The notes below the pieces were generated by a model. The model did no database searches and was not told the DNA's origin. It saw nothing but the letters and a program-made list of their open reading frames with translations. From the NCBI RefSeq assembly GCF_001420595.1, contig NZ_LJIX01000006.1, positions 1,615,361-1,679,360 on the forward strand: DNA of 64,000 nucleotides, written 5' to 3'. How positions within the stretch are numbered: the stretch's first letter is position 1; every line of letters starts with the position of its first letter. The stretch comes from Cytobacillus solani. GTDB taxonomy: Bacteria; Bacillota; Bacilli; Bacillales; Cytobacillaceae. Of this stretch, positions 22,761 through 33,022 are shown piece by piece. A program made the position numbers and the translations under genes.

Positions 22761-23801
22761 TTAATTTAACATTTTTTTGCGATAAAAGCGTAAAAGTGAT
22801 TGGATTTTAATTCTTAGGTTTTTCAATTTTGATATTTCTAATTCAATAACCGGCTGAGCAAATGATGTAATATATTTGCTTGATAAGAGCAAAGAGAGTA
22901 ACAGCGATGCACACGCTAGCAATAGGAAGTTTTCTGGCTTTGTAAAGTAATCTTGTACTTCGCTTTCTCTGAACACTCTTATGAAAAAACCGTGCAATAA
23001 ATAAACGTACAAGGTGTTTTTTCCAAGATTAGTGAAAAAATATTGTTTTCTGGGAACAAGCGTGAAGAAGGTAAACACCATGATCAAGCTTAATAGATAA
23101 AATCCGAATCTAGTAAAAACAGCACTTATGGATGTTACTTCTAATTCTGAATATGGCTTTGAACCAAGCAGCCATTCATAATTAATTTCTGGAAATAGAT
23201 AAAAGCCTACAAAAACTACTGCTAATATAAAGCCTGCAGCCACTTTAATTTTGGGTTTTAATAAGGAGTAAAAATGATCTTTTTTCATAAAATAGCCTAG
23301 TAAGAATAACGGGAAAAATACAAAGGTTCTTGATAGGCTTAAATAATTGGCAATGGAATCAAAATATCCTACTGCTAGTCCTATTAATAATGCAGCTGAT
23401 AAGGAATAAACCGCCTTATATTTTGCAAAGAGCGGAAGAAGAAGATTCCAGAAAAACAAGCTGATTAAAAACCAAAGAGACCAATGCGGTGTAAGCGGGT
23501 CCACTTGAAAATCTGATTTATCATACAAAAAGTAGTAAAAAATTGAATAGATTAATTGAAAGATGATATATGGCAAAATAAGCTTCTTTGCAATCTTTGG
23601 CAAATAGCCTTTTTTGTGAAAGCCTTTTGCAAAATAACCCGAAACGAGAATAAAAGCAGGCATGTGAAAGGTATAAATCACCTTATATAAAGTATAAATC
23701 GTTTCGCTTTCCCCAATATAGGAACGCAAAAAATGTCCGAAAACCACAAAGAAAATCAAAATAAATTTAGCATTATCGAAGTAATAATCACGTTGCTTCA
23801 T
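22761..23801 (-). CDS. Membrane acyltransferase (acyltransferase 3 family, YkrP/fucose-4-O-acetylase-like)
   Basis: 346 residues with about ten membrane helices. The N-terminal segment RDYYFDNAKFILIFFVVFGH contains the conserved Asn and His of acyltransferase-3 enzymes, and the central TFHMPAFILVSGYF and LTPHWSLWFLISLFFW are family hallmarks. These enzymes O-acetylate cell-surface sugars. B. subtilis ykrP is a relative and lies in a corresponding chromosomal area. Substrate unknown. The gene stands alone with its own terminator. Confidence 0.8.
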   Translation of the reverse strand: MKQRDYYFDNAKFILIFFVVFGHFLRSYIGESETIYTLYKVIYTFHMPAFILVSGYFAKGFHKKGYLPKIAKKLILPYIIFQLIYSIFYYFLYDKSDFQVDPLTPHWSLWFLISLFFWNLLLPLFAKYKAVYSLSAALLIGLAVGYFDSIANYLSLSRTFVFFPLFLLGYFMKKDHFYSLLKPKIKVAAGFILAVVFVGFYLFPEINYEWLLGSKPYSELEVTSISAVFTRFGFYLLSLIMVFTFFTLVPRKQYFFTNLGKNTLYVYLLHGFFIRVFRESEVQDYFTKPENFLLLACASLLLSLLLSSKYITSFAQPVIELEISKLKNLRIKIQSLLRFYRKKMLN

Positions 23802-24250
23802 AAATCCACCTCTTTTATAGCCCCCTATAAAAGATTCCCTTTTATTTTACTTACCCACATTATCACGTATGAAACAAAATTTGACCATTTAATAAGTGGA
23901 AATTAAACCATAACGTTCCAATTTTGCGAAACTCCAATCTGTTATAGTACATTGTGTATGCTGTTATATAATTAAGAATGCGTTTTCAAATGCTGTTAAT
24001 ACAGTGAATATTAATCTTAAATTAAATCTGTTTCAAATTTTCTGTGAAATTGTTGATATTTGTCACAGCCTAATATGAACCCTTCCCCTAAAATGAAAAT
24101 TGGGGATTATTTGTCAACCAGTATTGGAAAAATTTTAGCATTCGCTAATCCTTTTTCGTGAATGTCTTAGTTTTTCTTATGCGTTCAGAATGTATGGATT
24201 TAAATTCTGTTTAGCTAAAAAATACCAAAGGGAATAATGGGAGGGAGAAT
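23802..24250. promoter_or_regulatory. 449-bp intergenic region before the ferredoxin oxidoreductase operon
   Basis: No gene is visible. A -10-like TATAAT lies at 23967-23972 without a good -35. A cre-like AGAATGCGTTTTCA (23975-23988, 12 of 14 matches to TGWAANCGNTNWCA) follows directly, placed where CcpA could block transcription. An interrupted inverted pair CTGTGA (24042-24047) / TCACAG (24063-24068) could be an operator. The same AAGAAxGCGTTTTCAAA string recurs before the fix operon. Confidence 0.45.
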
Positions 24251-25264
24251 ATGGCAATCTTACCTAAAAAAAACGAACTTGGTTTTTTTGAAATTAGATT
24301 GGAATCAATAGGCGGGCTTGGAGCGAATTTAGCAGGGAAGATGCTTGCAGAAGCAGGCGTTCTTGGACTCGGATTAAATGGTTCGAATTTTTCTTCATAT
24401 GGATCTGAAAAGAAGGGATCTCCAGTTAAAAGTTTTATCCGCTTTTGTGATCCTGCTGTAGAGATTCGTGCACATAGTCCAATTGAACAACCGCATGTGG
24501 TTGGTGTATTTCATGAAGCCTTGTATAAAACAATTGATGTTGTGAGCGGTTTAGCTCCAGATGGAATATTACTAGTGAACTCAACACGTAATTTCGATGA
24601 AATAAAGAGAGATTTAAAATTAGAGTATGGCACATTAGCGATCATAGATGCTTTGCAAATTGCAGTAGAAGAGAAAACAAAAGTGAATACGGCGATGCTT
24701 GGTGCTTTATTCCGTATTTGTGAATTTCTTGATCCGGAATCAATGAAAAATGTTATACGCAAGACATTTGAGAAAAAATATCCACATTTAGTCGAACCCA
24801 ATATCCGGACCTTTGAACGTGGATATAATGAAGTTCAGTTTAAAACATATGAAACACCCGTGGATGCTCAAGGGAAATCTTTTTCACGGCCAATGCCCAT
24901 TCTCGGATATGAAACGCAGGAAATTGGAGGAGTCATTACGGCGCAGGCAAATAGCGTATTGAAGGATCTTAGCGGTTCTAGACAAGGTTTTCTGCCAAAG
25001 TTTGAAATAGAGCAATGCATAAACTGTGCTGCGTGTGATACTGTTTGTCCGGATCTATGCTTTGTCTGGGAAGAAGGGGAGGACAAAAGGGGCAGGAAGC
25101 AAATGTTCCTAAAGGGAATTGATTATCAATATTGTAAGGGTTGTTTAAAGTGTGTGGAGGCATGTCCAACGACTGCATTAAGTGATTTAAGGGAAACAAT
25201 TGGCTATGCAGAATCCCATCGTGTAAAACATAATTTTCCTTACGTAGCAGGAGGGGTATCGTAA
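24251..25264 (+). CDS. 2-oxoacid:ferredoxin oxidoreductase, fused gamma and delta subunits
   Basis: 337 residues. Residues 10-190 are the gamma domain (IRLESIGGLGANLAGKMLAEAG, Gly-rich). Residues 255-320 are a delta/ferredoxin domain with two CxxCxxCxxxCP clusters (CINCAACDTVCP; CKGCLKCVEACP) that hold two [4Fe-4S] centres. The enzyme decarboxylates a 2-oxoacid with CoA to acyl-CoA and reduces ferredoxin. Stop and next start share a base (TAATG), so the two genes form one operon. The exact substrate (pyruvate or a branched-chain or aryl 2-oxoacid) cannot be read off. Confidence 0.85.
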   Translation: MAILPKKNELGFFEIRLESIGGLGANLAGKMLAEAGVLGLGLNGSNFSSYGSEKKGSPVKSFIRFCDPAVEIRAHSPIEQPHVVGVFHEALYKTIDVVSGLAPDGILLVNSTRNFDEIKRDLKLEYGTLAIIDALQIAVEEKTKVNTAMLGALFRICEFLDPESMKNVIRKTFEKKYPHLVEPNIRTFERGYNEVQFKTYETPVDAQGKSFSRPMPILGYETQEIGGVITAQANSVLKDLSGSRQGFLPKFEIEQCINCAACDTVCPDLCFVWEEGEDKRGRKQMFLKGIDYQYCKGCLKCVEACPTTALSDLRETIGYAESHRVKHNFPYVAGGVS

Positions 25265-27558
25265 TGGCAATGGCAGAAAAAGAGTTGAAAGTAATCAATC
25301 GAGCTGAACAGCTGACCACCTTTGAAAGCGGAAATGAAATGGCTGCAATGGCTGCTGCACAAATTAATTATCACATCATGGGGTATTTTCCGATTACTCC
25401 TTCTACAGAGGTCGCACAATATTTAGACCAAATGAAGGCTCGTGGCGAACATAATATTAAATTAATTCCTGCAGATGGTGAGCATGGATCAGCAGGTATT
25501 TGCTATGGAGCTGCAGCTACTGGAGCAAGGGTTTTTAATGCAACAAGTGCGAATGGGTTTATGTATATGCTTGAACAGCTTCCTGTTCAGGCTGGAACGC
25601 GCTTCCCGATGGTGATGAACTTGGTCACACGCGCTGTCAGCGGTCCTTTAGATATCCGCGGTGACCATTCAGATTTGTATTATGCTTTAAATACGGGCTG
25701 GGTCATTCTAACGGCGAGAACACCTCAAGCCGTCTATGATATGAACATTATGGCATTAAAAATTGCTGAGCATGCAAAGGTTCGCCTTCCAGTTATGGTT
25801 GCTTATGATGGCTTCTTTACCTCTCACCAAAAAAGGAAAGTATATTATTTCAAAGAAAGAGAGGTTGTTCAGCAGTTCGTTGGGGAATGTCCAACCGATT
25901 ATAATTTTGCCCGTGATCCGAAGGTACCCGTTACGATTGGTGCCCATATGAATGGGGAAGACTTAATGAATAACCATTTCCAACAGTCTGAAGCGATGTA
26001 TGCTTCGGGGGATGTCTTTAAAGAAGTCGCAGCGGAATATGCCAAGATTTCAGGACGTGAATACCCTTTTTTAGATTTATATGGGATGGAAGATGCAGAA
26101 GTCGCTTTGTTCTTATTAAATTCTGCTGCTGAAACAGCAAAGGATGTTGTTGATCAGCTAAGAGAAAAAGGGATTAAAGCTGGAGTGATTAGCCCGAATA
26201 TTATTCGTCCATTTCCAGCTAAGGAGATTCGTGAGGCATTAAAGAATGTAAAAGCCTTGCTGATCGGAGAAAGAGCGGATTCCTATGGTGGAAACGGCCC
26301 GAATTTAACACATGAAGTAAAATCAGCCTTACAGGATGATAAAAATAATAAAACGATTGTATTAAGCCGAGTTTTTGGTCTGGGTGGAAAAGATTTTTAT
26401 GCAGACGATGCAGAGCTTTTCTTTAAAGACGCCATTGAGTCAATAGAAATAGGCTATGCTAAAATTCCGTTTGATTATTTCGGTCATATACCTGGCAATG
26501 AGGAGAAGATTTTAAAGCCTGTTATCACACCTCAGCATGGGGATATATATAAATCAGGATTGATCCATGTAGAAAAGGATCCTGAAACGAATAACTTAAA
26601 GGTAAAGATACCACCGATACGATCACTTACTTCAAAACCAAAGAGAATTGCTTCAGGACATGGTGCATGTCCAGGCTGTGGAATTTTTACTGGTTTAGAG
26701 CTTTTCTTTAAAGGAATCGAAGGAGATGTCGTTGTCTTGTATCAAACAGGCTGTGCTTATGTGACAACGACTGCTTATCCATATACGTCACATAAGCAAA
26801 CAATGATTCACAACCTTTTCCAAAATGGAGCAGCAACATTATCTGGAACGGTTGAAGCATTCTTAGAATTAAAAGAGCGTGGAGAAATCGAAGTGTCTGA
26901 TGATGCTACCTTTGTCATGGTGACAGGAGATGGCGGGATGGATATCGGCATGGGCTCTGCGATTGGCACCGCATTAAGAAACCATAAATTAATCATGCTG
27001 GAATATGACAACGAAGGCTATATGAACACAGGCTCGCAAATGTCATATTCCACACCAAAAGGACATATGACGAGCACAAGCAATGTTGGAAAGTCACAAA
27101 AAGGGAAAAGCTTCCACCATAAAGACACGGCACAAATTATGGCTGCAACAAATATTCCTTATGTTTTTACCGGAGCAGAAGCATTTCCTCAGGACTTAAT
27201 TAAAAAGGCAGCAAAAGCACAATGGTATGCACAAAATGTCGGTACGGTCTATGGGAAAATTCTGATCACATGTCCGTTGAACTGGAAATCAGAGGATCGC
27301 TATGGAGAGAAGATCCTTGAAGCAGCCGTTAACGCGTGCTTCTTCCCGCTATATGAGGTGGAAGATGGAATCACAACGATTACGTATAACCCAGATGAGA
27401 AGAAGAAGAGGGTTCCGCTATCTGAATGGCTGAAATATATGGGGAAAACCAAGCATTTATTAAAAGAGGAAAATAGTGAGCTGCTAAATGAATTAGAAGA
27501 AGAAATCGAAAATAGATGGCAGCGTCTTTTAGCAAAAAATAATAGTCCATTTTTATAA
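25264..27558 (+). CDS. 2-oxoacid:ferredoxin oxidoreductase, fused alpha and beta subunits
   Basis: 764 residues. The alpha part (1-400) has the pyrimidine-binding segment YFPITPSTEVAQYLDQM and ADGEHGSAGICYGAA. The beta part (from about 460) has the iron-sulphur cysteines in GHGACPGCGIF and the thiamine diphosphate motif GDGGMDIGMGS followed by DNEGYMNTG. It is the catalytic half of the oxygen-sensitive enzyme coded with the gamma-delta gene. Alpha-beta and gamma-delta fusions in two genes differ from the usual korAB pair of Bacillus. It ends before a terminator. Confidence 0.88.
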   Translation: MAMAEKELKVINRAEQLTTFESGNEMAAMAAAQINYHIMGYFPITPSTEVAQYLDQMKARGEHNIKLIPADGEHGSAGICYGAAATGARVFNATSANGFMYMLEQLPVQAGTRFPMVMNLVTRAVSGPLDIRGDHSDLYYALNTGWVILTARTPQAVYDMNIMALKIAEHAKVRLPVMVAYDGFFTSHQKRKVYYFKEREVVQQFVGECPTDYNFARDPKVPVTIGAHMNGEDLMNNHFQQSEAMYASGDVFKEVAAEYAKISGREYPFLDLYGMEDAEVALFLLNSAAETAKDVVDQLREKGIKAGVISPNIIRPFPAKEIREALKNVKALLIGERADSYGGNGPNLTHEVKSALQDDKNNKTIVLSRVFGLGGKDFYADDAELFFKDAIESIEIGYAKIPFDYFGHIPGNEEKILKPVITPQHGDIYKSGLIHVEKDPETNNLKVKIPPIRSLTSKPKRIASGHGACPGCGIFTGLELFFKGIEGDVVVLYQTGCAYVTTTAYPYTSHKQTMIHNLFQNGAATLSGTVEAFLELKERGEIEVSDDATFVMVTGDGGMDIGMGSAIGTALRNHKLIMLEYDNEGYMNTGSQMSYSTPKGHMTSTSNVGKSQKGKSFHHKDTAQIMAATNIPYVFTGAEAFPQDLIKKAAKAQWYAQNVGTVYGKILITCPLNWKSEDRYGEKILEAAVNACFFPLYEVEDGITTITYNPDEKKKRVPLSEWLKYMGKTKHLLKEENSELLNELEEEIENRWQRLLAKNNSPFL

Positions 27559-27567
27559 TTCCTAGGT

Positions 27568-27600
27568 AAAAAAGCAGGGTACTAGTACTTTGCTTTTTTT
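27568..27600 (+). terminator. Terminator of the ferredoxin oxidoreductase operon
   Basis: AAAAAAGCA pairs with TGCTTTTTT around an inner GTAC-containing palindrome and ends in a T run. Confidence 0.8.
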
Positions 27601-27748
27601 CTATTGGAATATAAAAACAATAAATCCCTTCAAAAGTATAATTGTTTGAATTATAATAAGATAATAAAATAGTATAAATGTTTCATATCTTTACATATTT
27701 TAGCTCTATCGAACTATAACTTCAGCAGTGATTAAGGAGGGCAAACGG

Positions 27749-29536
27749 GTGAAAGGGGTAAAAAAGAAGACTATAAAAAGGTCAAAAAGGACGAAAGGGA
27801 CAACAAGTAAAAGTCCAATTTGGACAATTACACAGTTAAATATTTGGAAAAAACTGAAACTCGGTCAGAAATATGGAGTGGCTTTATTTATTACAATTGG
27901 ACTTTTCTCTATTTCTACCATTATTACATTCGTGCTATTAAGTATTGCTAATTCACAAATGGATTCTGTGGAAGAGACGGGTGAGAAAGCAATTAAAATT
28001 ACCGAAGCAACCGCAATCTTCCATTATAAAGGGAGTACAATAGGTAACTTCATAATTGATTCGAATCCTAAGCACCTAAAGAATTTTGATGAACTAACGA
28101 AAAAGTTTAATGAATTAAAAAAAGAAATAACACCAGCATTGACATCTAACAAAACAAAACAGATGTTAAATGAAATTAGTAAAAATGATGATGAAATAAA
28201 CCGACTGTTCTATGAGGTCATAGAACCTCAAGTAAAGCTTCACCATGTAAGGGAATATCGTCTAGGTAAACTTCAAGCAGATGATAAGATAACTGAAACA
28301 GTTGTAAAATTGGACTCTTTAAGTGACTCGTTAAAGTCTGATCAGGAAAAAGCAATTAGCTCTGCTAAGGGAAGACTCGTTTTAACATTAATTGTATTAG
28401 GGGTATCTATTTTAGTTTCTGCTGGACTAGGGATTGCTAGCATCCTATTTATTGGGAAAATCATATCAAATAAATTAGGTCATATTGTACATCTTTCTAA
28501 TGAAATCGCAGCAGGCAATTTACATATTGATGCTATAGAATATGATGGGAACGATGAAATTGCTGAATTGAGCAAGGCAACGAACTCTATGAAGGAAAGA
28601 CTTCAATCGATGATACAAGAAATCTCAGCTGTTTCAAGTTATGTTACTGAAAAAAGCAGCGAATTAAATATTGCTGCGAATGAAGTCGGGGCTGCTAGTC
28701 AGCAAGGGGTATCTACTATGCAGGAGCTCTCAAGCGGAGCTGAGGATCAAGCAAGTGCAGCTACTGAATTAGCAAGAATGATGGATGACTACCTAGGGAA
28801 GGTAGATGAAGCAACAAAAAGCGGGTATAAGATTAAATCTGCTTCAACTGAGGTTCTTACAATGACGAAATCTGGAGATACACTTATGAGAGAATCGCAA
28901 GAACAGATGACTGTTATTAATGAAATCATGAAAACCTCTGTTAATCGAGTAAATGGACTAGATGAACAAACGCAAAAAATTTCCAAGCTTGTACAGGTTA
29001 TCCATGATATTGCTAATCAAACTAATTTACTTGCATTAAATGCTGCGATTGAAGCAGCACGAGCGGGAGAACATGGAAAGGGTTTTGCAGTAGTAGCAGA
29101 TGAAGTTCGTAAATTAGCAGAGCAAGTATCATTGTCAGTTAAGGACATTACAACGATTGTTAAAGGAATTCAAACAGAATCCAATAATGTGGTATCTTCA
29201 TTGCAGACAGGATATACACAAGTTGAAAAAGGAACAGAAAAGATCCAATTAACTGGAGAAACATTCAAAAAAATATATCAAGCAGTTAATATGATGTCCG
29301 AAAATATTAATGACATTTCTGAAAGTCTTGATCAAGTATCGACAAGCTCATCATTGATGAATCAATCAATTGAGAATATCGCTGCTGTATCAGAGGAATC
29401 TGCTGCAGGAATTGAACAAACAAGTGCTGCAATCACACAAACCAATCATGCAATGGAAGAGATATCTGACAATGCGAATTCCTTATCAGAGTTTGCCGAT
29501 CAATTGAATTCCATGATTTCTAAATTTAAACTTTAA
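27749..29536 (+). CDS. Methyl-accepting chemotaxis protein
   Basis: 595 residues from the GTG at 27749 (AAGGAGG 8 nt upstream). A lysine-rich cytoplasmic N-terminus is followed by a membrane helix (about 48-70), an extracellular four-helix sensor of about 150 residues, a second membrane helix (about 215-238), HAMP, and a signalling domain with the conserved hairpin ([35 protein letters not shown]). The receptor controls CheA. The unusually long basic leader ([14 protein letters not shown]) is notable. Ligand unknown. Confidence 0.92.
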   Translation: MKGVKKKTIKRSKRTKGTTSKSPIWTITQLNIWKKLKLGQKYGVALFITIGLFSISTIITFVLLSIANSQMDSVEETGEKAIKITEATAIFHYKGSTIGNFIIDSNPKHLKNFDELTKKFNELKKEITPALTSNKTKQMLNEISKNDDEINRLFYEVIEPQVKLHHVREYRLGKLQADDKITETVVKLDSLSDSLKSDQEKAISSAKGRLVLTLIVLGVSILVSAGLGIASILFIGKIISNKLGHIVHLSNEIAAGNLHIDAIEYDGNDEIAELSKATNSMKERLQSMIQEISAVSSYVTEKSSELNIAANEVGAASQQGVSTMQELSSGAEDQASAATELARMMDDYLGKVDEATKSGYKIKSASTEVLTMTKSGDTLMRESQEQMTVINEIMKTSVNRVNGLDEQTQKISKLVQVIHDIANQTNLLALNAAIEAARAGEHGKGFAVVADEVRKLAEQVSLSVKDITTIVKGIQTESNNVVSSLQTGYTQVEKGTEKIQLTGETFKKIYQAVNMMSENINDISESLDQVSTSSSLMNQSIENIAAVSEESAAGIEQTSAAITQTNHAMEEISDNANSLSEFADQLNSMISKFKL

Positions 29537-29539
29537 TCT

Positions 29540-29576
29540 ATAGGGGTGCCGGCGATTTGCTGGGGACCCCTATTTT
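29540..29576 (+). terminator. Terminator of the chemoreceptor gene
   Basis: ATAGGGGT (29540-29547) pairs with ACCCCTAT (29566-29573), followed by TTT. Confidence 0.8.
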
Positions 29577-29676
29577 AAACCATAAATTCATAGATAATTG
29601 CATTTTATTGGCAGGGTTTTATCTGAATTTGTAGAAGTAGTCAATGATGCAGATCCCAGTAGGAGGGGAAAAAATC

Positions 29677-31137
29677 ATGACTCTGAATAAAAGAAAAAGT
29701 TTGAAAGGCTATAATCAAACGATTAAAAAAAATAGTATAAATGAGAAAATAAGCAAAGATTTATATAAGGATTTATTTATTGAGGCACTAGAAGGCATTG
29801 TATTTTGGTCTGGAAATGGAAAAATTGTTAAAGTGAATGAAGCAGCATGCAGGATATTTGAATGCAGCAAAGATGAGCTAGTAACGAAGAATCTTAAGGA
29901 GTTTGTCTACTCGAAGAGTTCCAAGTTTTTAAAGATAGTGAATCAACTTTTTGAAATGGGATCGATAAGGGATGAGCTTGATTTTTTAATGCCAAATGGG
30001 CAAATAAAATCTCTTGAATTTACAGCCAAGCTAAACTCAGTTGATGGGTATCATATGACTATTTTTCGAAATGTTACTGATAGACATCAGATGGAAAAAG
30101 AGCTACGTGAGAGTGAACTGAAGTTTCGGAAAGTATTTGAGGAAGCTTTGGAAGGAATGATCCTCTGGAACGAGAAATATGAAGTGGTTGATATTAATCA
30201 AGTGGGTATGAGTATGCTTCATCTTCCAGGGGGGAAATCTTTAATTGGTCAATCCATCGTTCAAATCATTGAAGATTTTAATGTGAATAAGGAAGAATTG
30301 TATCATCATTTTAAAAATGTAAGGAACAATGGCCATGCGACTGGTGTTCTCCAAATCAATTTAAGCTCTGATCGGAAAATTAACATTGAATTCTCAGCTA
30401 AACATAATGTTTTTTCGAAATTAAGCTTAATCTCATTTAAGGATATTACCGAAAAGCTTGAAATGGAAGAGAAACTCAAAAAGTCAGATACATTAAGTGT
30501 AGTTGGGGAACTTGCTGCTGGGATTGCACATGAAATTCGTAATCCGATGACGGCTCTCAAAGGTTTTATCCAATTGTTAGAGGATAGTATCCAAGAGAAT
30601 CATTCAATGTATTTTAATATAATTTCTTCTGAACTAGAAAGAATCGATTCAATTATTAATGAATTTTTGATCCTGGCAAAACCTCAAGCAGTTAAATTTA
30701 TTAGAAAAGACATAACCGAAATAATGAAGGAGACAGTTGATTTTTTAAATGCTCAAGCCATGCTACATAATGTCCAAATTCAGACGTTCTTTGATAAAGA
30801 ACTGCCTTTTATCTTTTGTGAGCCGAACCAAATGAAAAAGGTATTTATCAATTTAATTAAAAATGCGATCGAGGTTATGCCAAAGGGGGGAATGATCACA
30901 GTAATAATGGAATCGACAACAGATCAAACTCTTCATATCTCTATAAGGGATGAAGGGGCAGGAATTTCTAAGGATAAAATTAAAAAGCTTGGTCAGCCCT
31001 TTTTTACAACAAAGGAAAAAGGAACTGGTTTAGGGTTAATGGTTACTTACAAAATAATTGAAGAACATAAGGGCTCAATTATAGTAGAAAGTGAAATGGG
31101 GGTAGGGAGTATATTCCATATCTACTTACCATTTTAA
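29677..31137 (+). CDS. PAS-PAS sensor histidine kinase, sporulation-kinase type
   Basis: 486 residues from the ATG at 29677 after AGGAGGGG. It is soluble with two PAS domains (residues about 25-125 and 140-250). The H box ELAAGIAHEIRNP has His285; N box LINLIKNAIEV, G1 RDEGAGI and G2 GTGLGLMVTY follow. Kinases with this H box (KinA-E group) feed the Spo0F-Spo0A phosphorelay. No response regulator gene is next to it, as usual for orphan sporulation kinases, and a Spo0E-like phosphatase gene follows. Which Kin it equals cannot be decided. Confidence 0.85.
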   Translation: MTLNKRKSLKGYNQTIKKNSINEKISKDLYKDLFIEALEGIVFWSGNGKIVKVNEAACRIFECSKDELVTKNLKEFVYSKSSKFLKIVNQLFEMGSIRDELDFLMPNGQIKSLEFTAKLNSVDGYHMTIFRNVTDRHQMEKELRESELKFRKVFEEALEGMILWNEKYEVVDINQVGMSMLHLPGGKSLIGQSIVQIIEDFNVNKEELYHHFKNVRNNGHATGVLQINLSSDRKINIEFSAKHNVFSKLSLISFKDITEKLEMEEKLKKSDTLSVVGELAAGIAHEIRNPMTALKGFIQLLEDSIQENHSMYFNIISSELERIDSIINEFLILAKPQAVKFIRKDITEIMKETVDFLNAQAMLHNVQIQTFFDKELPFIFCEPNQMKKVFINLIKNAIEVMPKGGMITVIMESTTDQTLHISIRDEGAGISKDKIKKLGQPFFTTKEKGTGLGLMVTYKIIEEHKGSIIVESEMGVGSIFHIYLPF

Positions 31138-31213
31138 AACAGAAAATTCAGTGAGAGAAACCCCTGGAAAAGTGTCGTTCTTTGTCGAGTAACCTGTTGT
31201 TTTCAAGCGGAAA

Positions 31214-31225
31214 TTTGTCGAAAAA
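31214..31225 (+). promoter_or_regulatory. Candidate Spo0A box
   Basis: TTTGTCGAAAAA contains a full match to the 0A-box core TGTCGAA. A weaker TTGTCGAG lies at 31182-31189. Both are within 170 nt of the Spo0E-like start. A possible promoter TTTACA (31265-31270), 16 nt, TAATAA (31287-31292) follows, so Spo0A~P bound upstream could activate the phosphatase gene. Confidence 0.5.
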
Positions 31226-31349
31226 ATTATTTCCAGAAGAAGATTGTCTAATTTTGCGAATCTATTTACATTTATTCAAATTCTTGTAATAATGCTTCAA
31301 GTAGAATAATTTTGTAGAAATAGAGAACAGGATTGGATGGGGGAAGAAG

Positions 31350-31607
31350 ATGGGGGAGAACGGGCAAAAAATATTAACCCAAATTCAGGAAAAGAGAGAA
31401 AGAATGATAGATTCAGCAAAAAAGTATGGCTATACAAGCGAATACACCATTCGCTGCAGTGAGGAACTTGATCAATTAATTTATGAATATCAGCAGCAAA
31501 AACAAAATGATAAGAAACAAAAGAAAAAGATTAAGTTTTCTTTAAAGCTGATGATAACAACTTGTCGAGAAAAATTAATAGAAGCAAGGTATCAAGCTCA
31601 TTCATAA
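31350..31607 (+). CDS. Spo0E-family aspartyl-phosphate phosphatase
   Basis: 85 residues. The helical pair with the signature EKRERMIDSAKKYGYTSEYTI and SEELDQLIYEYQ matches Spo0E-like proteins (consensus SxELDxLI), which remove phosphate from Spo0A~P and delay sporulation. A lysine-rich tail of about 30 residues extends beyond the usual two-helix core. Its place after a phosphorelay-type kinase and near a 0A-like box suggests local feedback. Confidence 0.85.
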   Translation: MGENGQKILTQIQEKRERMIDSAKKYGYTSEYTIRCSEELDQLIYEYQQQKQNDKKQKKKIKFSLKLMITTCREKLIEARYQAHS

Positions 31608-31640
31608 ATTGATTTGTGATCTCCATCTGTTTTCCCAAAA

Positions 31641-31680
31641 AAATCCCTAAGCTGTAAGAAATACGGCTTAGGGATTTTTT
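31641..31680. terminator. Bidirectional terminator between spo0E-like and ZIP genes
   Basis: AAATCCCTAAGC (31641-31652) pairs perfectly with GCTTAGGGATTT (31666-31677), with A and T runs on both sides. Confidence 0.9.
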
Positions 31681-31702
31681 TGTCTTAAATTATTGTATTT
31701 AC

Positions 31703-32434
31703 TCAGAAGATATCGATAAGCAATACCATAAATAGCAGTCCAATTATGAATGAATAAGTAGCGGTCCGTTCATTCCCATCTCCATGGCTTTCCGGAATCA
31801 ATTCTTTATAAACAATAAAGAGCATGGCACCTGCTGCAAAGGATAATCCGTATGGAACTAGGAAGTCTACATAAGCTGTTAAATAAAAGCCTAATAATCC
31901 AGTCACAATCTCAATGGCGCCTGTTAAGGTTGCAATAATAAATGCTTTAAATTTATTAATCTTTTGGTTAACTAAAAATAAAGCAACGAGAAAGCCTTCT
32001 GGCGCATTCTGGAGCCCGATGGCAAATGCAATTAAATTGCCTGTATCCTCTACACTTGAAGCATAGCTAACCCCTACAGAAAGACCTTCGGGAATATTGT
32101 GAAGAGTAATCGCAGAAATGATAAGCATCGCTTTTTCGTCAAACTCTATCCCTTTTTTAGAATGCTGAAGATCGATATGAGGAATATTCTTTTCTAGCAG
32201 CGTTAGGGTTAATACTCCAAGAAAAATGCCGATTGTAAGCTGAAGGAAACCTCCATTATTCAAGGCTTCAGGTATAAGTCCCATTGTTGAGGCAGCCATC
32301 ATGATCCCAGCAGTAAAGGCTAATAATATATCCCGCCACCGGTGAGTAACGGAATCAGACATAAAAAGAATTATTAAAGCGCCAAGACCTGTTGAAAGTG
32401 CTGAGAGAACGCTGCCGATAATTACATCACTCAT
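31703..32434 (-). CDS. ZIP-family divalent metal transporter
   Basis: 243 residues, eight membrane helices. The metal-site motifs HNIPEGLSVG (helix 4) and QNAPEGFLVALF (helix 5) are the ZIP/GufA-ZupT signatures; the histidine-containing loop (HIDLQHSKKG) lies between helices 3 and 4. It would import zinc, iron or manganese. The gene is single, with its promoter in the 588-bp region shared with the fix operon. Confidence 0.9.
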   Translation of the reverse strand: MSDVIIGSVLSALSTGLGALIILFMSDSVTHRWRDILLAFTAGIMMAASTMGLIPEALNNGGFLQLTIGIFLGVLTLTLLEKNIPHIDLQHSKKGIEFDEKAMLIISAITLHNIPEGLSVGVSYASSVEDTGNLIAFAIGLQNAPEGFLVALFLVNQKINKFKAFIIATLTGAIEIVTGLLGFYLTAYVDFLVPYGLSFAAGAMLFIVYKELIPESHGDGNERTATYSFIIGLLFMVLLIDIF

Positions 32435-33022
32435 TTTTTTCCCTCATTTCTATTTGTAAGATAATTATAAGAGTGAAAACCTTGAGAGACAATTAATAAA
32501 TTCATTTTTAGAACAAAAAGAATGGTATTATGTGATTTTTATCATAGTGACTTCTAAATTTTCCTAATAGAATATAACAATAAATGTAGGCTTTACCAAA
32601 AGAAAACCATCTTTGTTTAACTCCAACAATTTATTGTTTTTTCCACAAACATAATTTATTTTATACAGAATCTAATAATGGGTTCATATAAAATCTTCAC
32701 ATTTCCTTTTTAGTATTCTCAAACACCAAGACAAAAACTCATGTCTGTTAGTCTATCTATATTTATGTTTACTGTTGAAAAACTTGAAACCATTTTAAAT
32801 TATTAAATGAAAATATGGGATAAGCCATTTTATTAAATGTTAGTACTATGCGTGTGTTGCGAAACATATATCGTAATACACAGCAATTTTACATAGAAGA
32901 AAGCGTTTTCAAAAGGGTGGTGTTAGCTTGGACATATTTAGTTTTAATTAAAGGTGACACCTATTCAATCACCAGCATGTTAAAGGCGTTTTTCAAATTG
33001 CATATCGGGAGGGAATATATTA
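32435..33022. promoter_or_regulatory. 588-bp intergenic region between zip and the fix operon, with a cre-like site
   Basis: No convincing gene; the short plus-strand frame at 32848-33072 runs into fixA and has no ribosome binding site. AGAAAGCGTTTTCA (32898-32911) matches 13 of 14 cre positions (TGWAANCGNTNWCA), 112 nt before fixA. The stretch 32560-32850 is A+T-rich and otherwise unremarkable. Confidence 0.55.

Noticed and set aside
32531-32546. FNR/CRP-like TGTGATTTTTATCATA
   Set aside because: Second half-site has a mismatch, the region is A+T-rich, the site is far from fixA, and no FNR gene is visible. Kept only as a weak possibility.
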